Shown here piece after piece: positions 27,246-36,460 of a stretch of DNA of 64,000 nucleotides. Numbering within the stretch: position 1 is the first letter of the stretch; every line of letters starts with the position of its first letter. The DNA comes from Flavobacterium yafengii. Lineage in GTDB: Bacteria > Bacteroidota > Bacteroidia > Flavobacteriales > Flavobacteriaceae. The notes beneath the pieces were generated by a model that did not search any database, had not been told where the DNA came from, and was given only the letters and a program-made list of their open reading frames with translations. Location of the stretch: contig NZ_JASCRY010000003.1 of the NCBI RefSeq assembly GCF_030010375.1, forward strand, positions 558,001-622,000, read 5' to 3'. A program made the position numbers and the translations under genes.

Positions 27246-28928
27246 ATGGAAACCCTCAATACAATATTAAAACTTTCCGCTGGCGTTGGACTGTTTCTTT
27301 TTGCCATGTATCTTGTGGAGGAATCCTTAAAGAATCTTTCGGGGAGAAATTTCAAACTGTTTCTGCAGCGAATTACAAAAAACAACATTGGTGCAGTAGC
27401 CGGCGGAACAATAGTAACCGGTATTCTTCAAAGTAGTTCTATGGTTTCGTTGATGGTTTTGGCATTTGTTGGCGCAGGAGTTTTTACCATGAAAAATGCT
27501 ATGGCTATTATTCTAGGAGCAAATCTGGGTACAACACTTGCCAGCTGGCTGGTAGCAACACTTGGTTTTAAAACCAATATAGAAGTTATTGCTTATCCGG
27601 CAGTTTGTTTGGGAGGTTTTCTCTTAATCCTACTTGGAAATCGGAAAACCATAAAATATGTTTCCTATTTTCTTTTGGGTTTTGGTTTAATGTTTATTGG
27701 CCTTTCCTTCATGAAAACTGCTATGGAAACGCAGGTTCAATATTTTAATTTTTCACAATATGCTTCAAAACCGTTACTAATTTTTCTGATAATTGGTTTT
27801 TTGATTACGCTGGTTGTTCAATCGAGTTCTGTAACTATGGCACTAACATTGAGTGCTCTCAACGCTGGAGCGATAGGATTTCCCATGGCAGCTGCAATCG
27901 TTCTGGGTAGTGAAACGGGTACCATTATTAAAATAGTATTGAGCGCTATTGGCGGAAATGCGTCTAAAAAACGAGTCGCACTGGGCAATTTATTGTTTAA
28001 TATTTTCATTACTGCCATTGCTTTTATATTGCTAAGACCTATTATCCTGCTGATAACCGATATCATAAAAATCAAAGATCCGCTCATTGGGTTGGTTACT
28101 TTTTCGAGTTTAATAAATCTGTTGGCTATTGTATTATTTCTTCCTGTTTTGGATTTATTTACTACCTTTTTGGAACGCTTTTTCAAAAACACGGATGGTT
28201 CGACGGCAGCATTTATAAGCAACGCATCAATCGCAGAGCCAGAAACAGCGTTGGATTTATTTAGAAGAGAGACAAGATATTTTATTCACAACTCGATGCT
28301 TTTCAATTTGGAATTATTCAAAATCCAAACCCATAAACTTGACCAACGAATTGATTACAAGGAAATCAATGATAAAAGAAATTTTAATTCAAAAACTACG
28401 GAAGAGAAATATGAATTTCTAAAACAATTGCAAGGCGAATTACAGGCTTTTTATTTGAAATTAAGAGTGAAATTAAACAGTGAACAAAATTCTGAACTGA
28501 ACCAACTGATTTCTGCAGTGCGAAGTTCCATGCATGCAGTAAAAAGTATAAAAGATATTGGAAGTAACATTACAAACCTCAGCAGTTCATCAAAAGAAAT
28601 TAAATATCAGTTTTTCCTGCATCATAAAAAAGAAACCGAAGAACTGTACCTGAAATTAAATATGTTTTTGAACACCGAAAAAAGCTCGGATTTTGAAGAA
28701 CTAAGAATTCAATTTGATACGATTCAAAAAAATTACACAACAGCACTCAATACCTTTTATACTGAGGCACAACTTGCACCTATTGAAGATATTGACATCA
28801 CAACGGTAATAAACTTCAACAGAGAACTTTTTACTTCAAATAAAGCTATGTTAATGGCTGTCAAAGATATTTTATTAGATGAAAAACAAGCTCAAAATTT
28901 TAATGAAATTCCCATCTACAAAACATAA
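27246..28928 (+). CDS. Na+/phosphate cotransporter family protein with PhoU-like tail
   Basis: A 560-residue inner-membrane protein with two inverted Na_Pi_cotrans repeats, each with the QSSS signature: GILQSSSMVSLMVLAF (near residue 60) and VVQSSSVTMALTLSAL (near residue 190). About eight to nine membrane helices end near residue 310, and a helical PhoU-like cytoplasmic domain fills the C-terminal 230 residues. It is expected to couple sodium entry to phosphate uptake or, as for E. coli YjbB, phosphate export. A -7-like TATCTTTA box lies just upstream (about 27222-27229). Confidence 0.93.
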   Translation: METLNTILKLSAGVGLFLFAMYLVEESLKNLSGRNFKLFLQRITKNNIGAVAGGTIVTGILQSSSMVSLMVLAFVGAGVFTMKNAMAIILGANLGTTLASWLVATLGFKTNIEVIAYPAVCLGGFLLILLGNRKTIKYVSYFLLGFGLMFIGLSFMKTAMETQVQYFNFSQYASKPLLIFLIIGFLITLVVQSSSVTMALTLSALNAGAIGFPMAAAIVLGSETGTIIKIVLSAIGGNASKKRVALGNLLFNIFITAIAFILLRPIILLITDIIKIKDPLIGLVTFSSLINLLAIVLFLPVLDLFTTFLERFFKNTDGSTAAFISNASIAEPETALDLFRRETRYFIHNSMLFNLELFKIQTHKLDQRIDYKEINDKRNFNSKTTEEKYEFLKQLQGELQAFYLKLRVKLNSEQNSELNQLISAVRSSMHAVKSIKDIGSNITNLSSSSKEIKYQFFLHHKKETEELYLKLNMFLNTEKSSDFEELRIQFDTIQKNYTTALNTFYTEAQLAPIEDIDITTVINFNRELFTSNKAMLMAVKDILLDEKQAQNFNEIPIYKT

Positions 28929-29095
28929 AAATCACGCATTTTCTTGTTATATAATCTAGTAATTTTGCAACATTATTTTTGAATTTTATAATGTATTTCG
29001 TTTTCAATTTTTAATCTTTGTAAGTAATTCCATTTGCAGACAAGATTGCAATTCTTATTTAAATTGGTTAATTTTAACCAAAAAACACACCTCAT

Positions 29096-32000
29096 TTGAA
29101 AACATACTTAAAGAAAAGTTTGAAAATTTTCCTTTGGATAATAGGAATTATAATCCTGTTATTCTTAATTCTGTTTGTTGCTATTCAAATTCCCTCTATT
29201 CAGAATTATGCCAAAGATAAAGCAGTAACGTATCTGGAAGGAAAAATCAAAACCAAAGTGAGGGTTGATAGCCTTACAATTGAATTCCCCAAAAAAGTAA
29301 TTCTTAAAGGCGTTTATTTTGAGGACCAAAAAAAAGATACTCTTTTTGCTGGAGAAAAGTTGGCTGCCGATATCAGTCTGTTTCAATTGATAAACAATAA
29401 AGTCGAAATCAATTCCTTAGAATTAGTAGGAATTTCAGCCAATTTAAATAGAGATTCCAAAGCTGTTTTTAATTTTGATTACATCATAAAAGCATTTGCT
29501 TCACCAGAAAAACAAAAGAGTGATTCGCCACCAATGCAGTTTTCAGTGGAAGAAATAATACTCGACCGCATCCAGTTTAAGTATACCGATGCCGTTACAA
29601 AAAATGATATTTATGCCAATTTAAAGCATTTTGAAACGAAAATTAAAACTTTCGATTTAAACGAAATGAACTTTGAAATTCCAAAAGCTAAAATCAATGG
29701 ATTAAAGTTCAAATTAAAGCAAGGTTTGGTTCAAATATCCAATGCGACCAAAGTGGCAGCGATAAAAAACGAACCGGAATCCATCTTAAAATTAAAATTA
29801 GGCGAAATTGATTTGGCAAAAATTGATTTCGATTATAAAAGTGAGGAAACCAAGTTATCCACAAATTTTTATTTGAAAAAACTGCTCGCTAAAATTGATA
29901 AAATTGACCTTAACAATCAATTCGCAATTATAGAAAGTCTTGATTTAACTGGTGTAGAAGGTGCCTTGACTTTTGATAAATTAGATATAATCAAACCTGC
30001 AAAAGAAGCTGAAAATGCCGAATCGAACAATTGGGAAGTCAAAATAAAGAAAACGGAATTCAAACGAATAAATTTCCGTTACGATAATAATACTATTGCA
30101 AAAGTTCAAAAAGGAATTGATTACAACCATTTGAATATTACCAGTTTAAATTTACAAGTAGATGTATTGAATTACAATCCTGTAAATATTTCCGGTGTTG
30201 TCAATTCATTAAGTGTTAAAGACAAAAGCGGGTTAAACATTCAATCCTTTAATACTGAATTTTTCTACGGTAAAAAGAATGCCTTTTTTAAAAAATTATA
30301 TTTAAAAACTCCTCAAACGGAACTGAAAGATGATATTAGAATTGGATATCCTTCCATTGCATCTTTAGCCAAAAATCCGGGTGAATTAGGACTTACTGCT
30401 AATTTGAAAAAAAGTAAATTGGGGATTAAAGATATTTTACTTTTTGCTCCGACTTTGAATAATACCAATCCGTTTATGAGTAATCCCAATGCGATATTAC
30501 TGATTAATGGAACTGTAAAAGGAAAATTAAAAAATATTGAGTTTCCAAGTATGGAAATTAGCGGTATTGGAACTACAAAAGTAGCGGCAAGCGGCAGAAT
30601 CATTGGTTTACCAGATGTCAACAAAGCCTATTTTGATTTAAATATTAAAGATTTACAATCCGGTTCGAAAGATTTTGTTGGCTTTTTACCGAAAGGTACC
30701 ATTCCTAATTCGATTCAATTGCCGTCAAAATTCAGCGCTAAAGGAATTTTTAAAGGAACCATTGCTAATTTCATTACCAATATGAATATTGCAAGTAGTT
30801 TTGGAAATGCAAAAATCAAAGCTACATTCGATCAAAGCAGAAAAAATTACGAGAAATACGATGCCCAAACGGAACTGACTAATTTTGATTTAGGAAAATT
30901 TATCAAAAACGACTCCATTGGAAAAGTAACTTTAAAAGCCAACATAAAAGGAACTGGATTTGATCCAAAAACAGCAACTGCATCTTTAAACGGAACTATT
31001 CTAAAAGCGTATTATAATAAATATACGTACCAAAATGTAGCCGTAAAAGGAACTATTCGCAACGGAAATTTCAATGCAACTGCTTTCGCAAAAGATCCTA
31101 ATCTAACTTTTGATTTCGTGAGCAGCGGCAGTTTTAAAGACAAATATCCTACCGGAAAACTAAAACTGAATGTGGATATCGCTGATTTGGAAAAATTAAA
31201 TCTGCACGCTGGTCCTTTAAAAATAAGAGGCGTTGTAGATGCTGATATTCAATCAGTAAATCTCGATTACCTCAACGGAACGGTATATGCACGTAACATT
31301 ACCATAGTCAATGCAAAAGAAGAATTTGTAATTGATTCTATTAGCGCAGTGGCAACTTCCAGTTCTGAAAAGAATACATTCGTGTTGAAATCACCGTTTT
31401 TGGATGTGGAAGCCAACGGAAAATACAAGTTGTCAAAAATAGCGACTGCATTGTCAAATTCCATTTCCAAGTATTATGACAGCAAACCAAATTCAAGAAA
31501 AACAGCAGTTGAGAAACAAGAATTTGTTTTTAAAATTGGCGTAAAAGACAGTCCTATTTTAGTGAAACTTATTCCTGAATTGAAAAGTCTGGAACCTATT
31601 AATATACAAGGAAGATACAACTCTGTTAACGATTCTATTGTTTTGAATGGTACAATTCCAAAATTAATTTATGGAGAAAACACTATTACAAACGCTGTCC
31701 TCAAAGTAGACACTAAAGATAACTATCTTGTTTACAGCTTCATAGTTGATGATATTCAAAACAAACAAATTCAATTGCCCCACACCAGTATTTCAGGTAA
31801 AGTGCAAAACAATATTGTAGATTATACGGTGCAATTAAAAGATTCAAAAGACAAAGAAAGATACTTAATTGCAGGAACATTAAAAGCTACCAACGGAAAC
31901 AACGACATCAATCTTGATTCAAATAATTTGTTACTGAACTATGAATCTTGGAAAATAGCACAAGACAATTTAATTCGCTTTGGCAAAAAAGGAATCTATG

Positions 32001-34078
32001 CCGATAATTTCGAATTGAGTAAAGACGGAAGTAAAATCCTCATACAATCACAATCTCAGCAGGCAAATGCACCAATCGCAATTGATTTCAAAGATTTTGA
32101 CATAAAAACCATTACCAGTATCGTTGAGAAAGATGATTTGCAAATGAGCGGTAAAATCAATGGAAATGCATTGGTCAAAAATATAGGCACCACACCTCTT
32201 TTTACTTCAGACTTAAACATTGAAAATTTCACTTTCAAAAAAGATACAATCGGAAACATCAGCATCAAAGTAAATAATGCTATTGTCAACCAATATGATG
32301 CCGTAATCGCAATTACTGGCCAAGGAAATCAAGTCAATTTGGAAGGGAATTACAAGACGACTGACAGCAGTTTTGACATGAATCTCGACATTGATAAATT
32401 GAACTTAAAAAGCATTCAGGGTTTTACATTGGATAACATTACTGAAAGCACGGGATTCTTGACAGGGAATTTTAAGATAACGGGAAATACAACTCAACCC
32501 AATGTAATTGGAGAATTGAAATTCAATGAAATTGGTTTCAAAGTGAAGCAACTCAATGCAAAATTCAAATCTTTGAATGATAAAATTGTATTTACACCCA
32601 ATGCGATTCTTTTTGATAATTTTATTATAAAGGATGAAAAAGACAATGATTTAGCCATCAATGGAAAGATTGACAGTGCCAATTTCAGCAATTTTGGTTT
32701 TGACTTAGCCATCGATGCTGATAATTTCAAAGCCGTCAATTCTAAAGCAAAAGACAATGATTTGTATTATGGCGAATTGTACTTAGACAATCATTTGAAA
32801 CTATCCGGAAACTTAGACAATCCTATTGTAGAAGGAAATATCAAAATTAATAAAGACACTAAATTCACTATTGTTTTACCTCAATCAGATCCGTCAATTG
32901 CTGACAGAGAAGGAATTGTAGAATTCATTGACCAAGACAATCCGAAATTAGTCGAGACGATCGTTATGGATGATTTGAATAGCGAAATGGACATAAAAGG
33001 AATCAATGCTTCGGTAAATATTGAAGTAGATAAAGACGCCGAATTATCATTGGTGATTGATAAAGCCAACGGAGATTACCTAAAATTAAAAGGAGAGGCA
33101 CAATTGAACGGCGGTATTGATCCATCAGGAAAAACGACTTTGACCGGAAGATATGAATTATCTGAAGGTAATTATGAAATGAATTTTAATGCTATCAAAA
33201 GAAAATTTGACATCAAAAAAGGAAGTTATATCCTGTGGACTGGAGAGCCCACAACGGCAGACATTAATATCACTGCGGTTTACAAAACAGAAGCTGCTCC
33301 GATTGATTTGGTAAACGATCAATTAGGAGATATTACTGCCGAACTAAGAAACACGTACAAACAAAAAATTCCTTTTGAAACCGAATTGAAAATGAATGGT
33401 GAATTGATGAAGCCAAACATTTCTTTTGATATCATTTTGCCCGATGGAAACAATAGCGTTTCAACAGAAATTATCAATGCTACACAAGCAAAATTAACCC
33501 AACTGCGTCAGCAACCGGATGAATTGAACAAACAAGTTTTTGCCTTACTGCTGCTGAATCGTTTTATTGGAGAAAACCCATTTGCCAGTGAAACTGGAGG
33601 CACAAGCGTTTCGTCACTAGCAAGAGAAAGTGCCAGTAAAATTTTGTCGCAACAACTTAATAATTTGGCGGGTGATTTAATTGAAGGGGTAGAACTCAAT
33701 TTCGATTTGAATACTTCTGATGATTATACAACCGGTCAACGAGAAAACAAAACCGATTTAAGTGTAGGAATTTCAAAAAAATTATTGAACGATCGATTGA
33801 AAGTAACTGTAGGAAGCAGCTTTGGAATTGAAGGACCACAACAAGTGAATCAAAACGCTAATAATATTGCGGGTGATGTTTCGATTGATTACCAACTTTC
33901 AAAAGATGGAAGGTATAAAATACGAGCGTATCGCGTAAATAAATATCAAGTAGCACTTCAAGGTGAAGTTGTGGAGACCGGAATTGCTTTTATCATCACT
34001 CTGGATTACAATAAATTCAGTGAATTATTTCGTAAAAGTGAAGCGAAAAAAGCAAAGCAAAAACAGAAAAAGAATTAA
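29096..34078 (+). CDS. tamB: TamB/translocation-assembly-module family inner-membrane-anchored protein
   Basis: A 1660-residue protein: one N-terminal membrane helix (IFLWIIGIIILLFLILFVAI), an AsmA-like start (GKIKTKVRVDSLTIEFPKKV), a very long repetitive beta-strand region, and a C-terminal TamB domain (DUF490) with YEMNFNAIKRKFDIKKGSYI, LWTGEPTTADINITAVY and LLLNRFIGENPF. TamB proteins form a hydrophobic groove across the periplasm and act in outer-membrane protein assembly and phospholipid transport. The start is TTG; no better start is available. It lies 12 bases upstream of the tamL-like gene and the pair is surely co-transcribed and functionally coupled. Confidence 0.95.
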   Translation: MKTYLKKSLKIFLWIIGIIILLFLILFVAIQIPSIQNYAKDKAVTYLEGKIKTKVRVDSLTIEFPKKVILKGVYFEDQKKDTLFAGEKLAADISLFQLINNKVEINSLELVGISANLNRDSKAVFNFDYIIKAFASPEKQKSDSPPMQFSVEEIILDRIQFKYTDAVTKNDIYANLKHFETKIKTFDLNEMNFEIPKAKINGLKFKLKQGLVQISNATKVAAIKNEPESILKLKLGEIDLAKIDFDYKSEETKLSTNFYLKKLLAKIDKIDLNNQFAIIESLDLTGVEGALTFDKLDIIKPAKEAENAESNNWEVKIKKTEFKRINFRYDNNTIAKVQKGIDYNHLNITSLNLQVDVLNYNPVNISGVVNSLSVKDKSGLNIQSFNTEFFYGKKNAFFKKLYLKTPQTELKDDIRIGYPSIASLAKNPGELGLTANLKKSKLGIKDILLFAPTLNNTNPFMSNPNAILLINGTVKGKLKNIEFPSMEISGIGTTKVAASGRIIGLPDVNKAYFDLNIKDLQSGSKDFVGFLPKGTIPNSIQLPSKFSAKGIFKGTIANFITNMNIASSFGNAKIKATFDQSRKNYEKYDAQTELTNFDLGKFIKNDSIGKVTLKANIKGTGFDPKTATASLNGTILKAYYNKYTYQNVAVKGTIRNGNFNATAFAKDPNLTFDFVSSGSFKDKYPTGKLKLNVDIADLEKLNLHAGPLKIRGVVDADIQSVNLDYLNGTVYARNITIVNAKEEFVIDSISAVATSSSEKNTFVLKSPFLDVEANGKYKLSKIATALSNSISKYYDSKPNSRKTAVEKQEFVFKIGVKDSPILVKLIPELKSLEPINIQGRYNSVNDSIVLNGTIPKLIYGENTITNAVLKVDTKDNYLVYSFIVDDIQNKQIQLPHTSISGKVQNNIVDYTVQLKDSKDKERYLIAGTLKATNGNNDINLDSNNLLLNYESWKIAQDNLIRFGKKGIYADNFELSKDGSKILIQSQSQQANAPIAIDFKDFDIKTITSIVEKDDLQMSGKINGNALVKNIGTTPLFTSDLNIENFTFKKDTIGNISIKVNNAIVNQYDAVIAITGQGNQVNLEGNYKTTDSSFDMNLDIDKLNLKSIQGFTLDNITESTGFLTGNFKITGNTTQPNVIGELKFNEIGFKVKQLNAKFKSLNDKIVFTPNAILFDNFIIKDEKDNDLAINGKIDSANFSNFGFDLAIDADNFKAVNSKAKDNDLYYGELYLDNHLKLSGNLDNPIVEGNIKINKDTKFTIVLPQSDPSIADREGIVEFIDQDNPKLVETIVMDDLNSEMDIKGINASVNIEVDKDAELSLVIDKANGDYLKLKGEAQLNGGIDPSGKTTLTGRYELSEGNYEMNFNAIKRKFDIKKGSYILWTGEPTTADINITAVYKTEAAPIDLVNDQLGDITAELRNTYKQKIPFETELKMNGELMKPNISFDIILPDGNNSVSTEIINATQAKLTQLRQQPDELNKQVFALLLLNRFIGENPFASETGGTSVSSLARESASKILSQQLNNLAGDLIEGVELNFDLNTSDDYTTGQRENKTDLSVGISKKLLNDRLKVTVGSSFGIEGPQQVNQNANNIAGDVSIDYQLSKDGRYKIRAYRVNKYQVALQGEVVETGIAFIITLDYNKFSELFRKSEAKKAKQKQKKN

Positions 34079-34090
34079 AAAATAAATCCG

Positions 34091-36385
34091 ATGAACAAGA
34101 GCCCTTTAATATACTTTCTTTTTTTAGGATTGTTCGTTTCCTCCTGCAGCAATACCAGATTTTTGCCTGAAGGAGAACTACTGTATACGGGTGCAAAAGT
34201 AACCGTGGAAGGAAAAGAAGTCTCCAAAAAAGAAAAAAAAGCATTAAAAACGGCATTAAAAGAAGTAGTTAGACCAAAGCCTAATTCTTCGATTTTGGGA
34301 TTAAAACCGAAACTATACATCTACAATTTGGCTGGGACGCCAAAGAAAGAAAAAGGTTGGCGCTACTGGTTGAGAACTAAAGTAGGCGAAGCTCCCGTTT
34401 TATACAGCCAAGTAGATTTAGAATACAACAAAAGTGTTTTGCAAAACTTTGCCGAAAACAGTGGCTATTTCAACACAAAAACATCGGCAGATTCAACCCG
34501 ACATGGTAAAAAAGCAACCGCAGAATATAGTGTAAAACCAGGGAAACAATATAAAATTAAAGAAGTAAAATTCCCCACGGATTCCTCCATAATTTCGACT
34601 GCAGTTCGCAATACCAGACGAAGAAGTCTGTTGAAAAAAGAAGAAGGATACAGTCTTGATGCCATCAAAGAAGAAAGAGTTCGCATCGATGCCAGACTGA
34701 AGGAAAAAGGATTCTTCTATTTTAATCCTGATTATCTTAAAGTACAAGTGGATACAACTGTTGCAAACCATCAAGTGGATCTTATTGTAAAAGTAAAAGA
34801 CGAAGCTCCAAAACGGGCAGAGACACCATACAAAATCAATAAAATTATTGTTTATCCAAACTATTCAATTGGTTCCGACAGTGTAAAAAACAATATGGAT
34901 TCCATCAAAAAATACAATGACTTAACCATTATTGATCCGGAGAATTTATTTAAACCCCGCATTTTTGACAGAGCATTATATTTTAAAAAAAATGATTTAT
35001 ACAACCGCACCGATCATAATTTATCCTTGAATCGATTAGTAAATCTTGGGACTTTCAAATTCGTAAAAAATCAATTCAGAGTTTCTGATACAACAGGAAA
35101 TTATCTGGATGCGTATTATTATCTGACGCCATTACCAAAAAAATCAATACGACTGGAATTATTAGCCAAAACGAATTCTGCTAATTATACAGGAACGGAA
35201 CTCAATTTGAACTGGAGCAATCGAAATACTTTCAGAGGTGCTGAATTGCTTACCATCTCTGCTTTTGGAGGTGTTGAAGTACAAGTTTCCGGTCAGAATA
35301 ATGGATTTAATGTATACCGCATTGGAACCGAAGCGAATTTAGTTTGGCCACGATTGGTCGCTCCTTTTAAGCTAAATTCTCCAAGTGGTTTTGTTCCAAA
35401 AACGAAGGCAACATTAGGATATGAATTTCAAAACAGAACCAAATTATATTCCCTGCAAACCTTCAAAGGTTCGTTTGGTTATTTATGGAAAGAAAACGAA
35501 CGAAAAGAGCATTTATTTAATGTAACTGAGATTACGTATGCCAGTCCGCAAAATGTAACTGCGTTGTATCAGGAACAAATCGATGCGAACCCATCGTTAG
35601 AAAAAGTCATTGAAAAGCAATTAATTTTTGGACCAACCTATTCCTATACCTACACTAATACACTTCAAAAAAGAAAGAAAAATACCTTTTATTACAAAGG
35701 AACGATCGACTTAGCCGGTAACATCGCCGGATTAGCTTCAGGTGCAAACATTGAAAAAAAGGACGCCATTAAATTATTTGATGTTCCTTTTAGTCAATTT
35801 GTTAAAATAGAAAATGATTTCAGACATTATTATAAGTTCAGTCCAGATTCTCAACTGGCCAGCCGAGTTATTGTAGGCGCTGGATATGCTTACGGAAACT
35901 CCCGTGAAATGCCATTTATAAAGCAATTTTTCATTGGTGGAACCAATAGTTTACGAGCCTTTAGAGCACGTTCTATTGGTCCGGGAAGTTTTGATGGCGC
36001 ATCAACGAATACCAATACTTTTTTACCTGATCAATCCGGTGATATAAAATTGGAATTTAATACTGAATACCGAGCTAAAATTTACGGATTGGTGAAAGGT
36101 GCTTTATTTATAGATGCTGGAAACATCTGGCTATTGAATGAGAATCCGGATAAACCCGGAGCCAAATTTTCAAAAAAATTCCTGAACGAAATAGCCGTTG
36201 GAGCCGGAGCCGGTTTGCGTTTCGATTTCTCGTTTTTGATTCTGAGAACAGATCTCGCCTTCCCTATTCGAAAACCATATTTACCCAATGGTGACCGTTG
36301 GGTTTTAGATCAAATCAATTTTGGAAGTGGCGCTTGGCGAAAAGAAAACTTGATTTTCAACTTGGCTATTGGCTACCCTTTTTAA
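34091..36385 (+). CDS. tamL: BamA/TamA family outer-membrane protein, lipidated TamL type
   Basis: A 764-residue Omp85 protein. Unlike proteobacterial TamA it begins with a lipoprotein signal (YFLFLGLFVSSCSNTRFLPEG, Cys19), the mark of the TamL subfamily described in Bacteroidota. POTRA-like repeats occupy about residues 30-340 and a 16-strand barrel the rest, with the conserved barrel motif QFFIGGTNSLRAFRARSIGPG in the L6 region and a terminal Phe. It inserts outer-membrane proteins together with TamB, encoded directly upstream. A bidirectional terminator follows. Confidence 0.93.
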   Translation: MNKSPLIYFLFLGLFVSSCSNTRFLPEGELLYTGAKVTVEGKEVSKKEKKALKTALKEVVRPKPNSSILGLKPKLYIYNLAGTPKKEKGWRYWLRTKVGEAPVLYSQVDLEYNKSVLQNFAENSGYFNTKTSADSTRHGKKATAEYSVKPGKQYKIKEVKFPTDSSIISTAVRNTRRRSLLKKEEGYSLDAIKEERVRIDARLKEKGFFYFNPDYLKVQVDTTVANHQVDLIVKVKDEAPKRAETPYKINKIIVYPNYSIGSDSVKNNMDSIKKYNDLTIIDPENLFKPRIFDRALYFKKNDLYNRTDHNLSLNRLVNLGTFKFVKNQFRVSDTTGNYLDAYYYLTPLPKKSIRLELLAKTNSANYTGTELNLNWSNRNTFRGAELLTISAFGGVEVQVSGQNNGFNVYRIGTEANLVWPRLVAPFKLNSPSGFVPKTKATLGYEFQNRTKLYSLQTFKGSFGYLWKENERKEHLFNVTEITYASPQNVTALYQEQIDANPSLEKVIEKQLIFGPTYSYTYTNTLQKRKKNTFYYKGTIDLAGNIAGLASGANIEKKDAIKLFDVPFSQFVKIENDFRHYYKFSPDSQLASRVIVGAGYAYGNSREMPFIKQFFIGGTNSLRAFRARSIGPGSFDGASTNTNTFLPDQSGDIKLEFNTEYRAKIYGLVKGALFIDAGNIWLLNENPDKPGAKFSKKFLNEIAVGAGAGLRFDFSFLILRTDLAFPIRKPYLPNGDRWVLDQINFGSGAWRKENLIFNLAIGYPF

Positions 36386-36402
36386 AACTATACAGTCTGA
36401 AT

Positions 36403-36435
36403 AAAAAAGAGCACGATGATTTCGTGCTCTTTTTT
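36403..36435. terminator. bidirectional terminator between tamL and the carboxypeptidase gene
   Basis: AAAAAAGAGCACGA pairs with TCGTGCTCTTTTTT (14 bp) around a short loop, with A/T runs on both sides. It serves both convergent genes. Confidence 0.9.
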
Positions 36436-36460
36436 ATAAAAGGTATTCGTATTTTATTAT

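Noticed and set aside
32494..33069. Minus-strand frames within tamB
   Set aside because: Codon use and motifs support only the plus strand; these are shadows of a long AT-rich gene.
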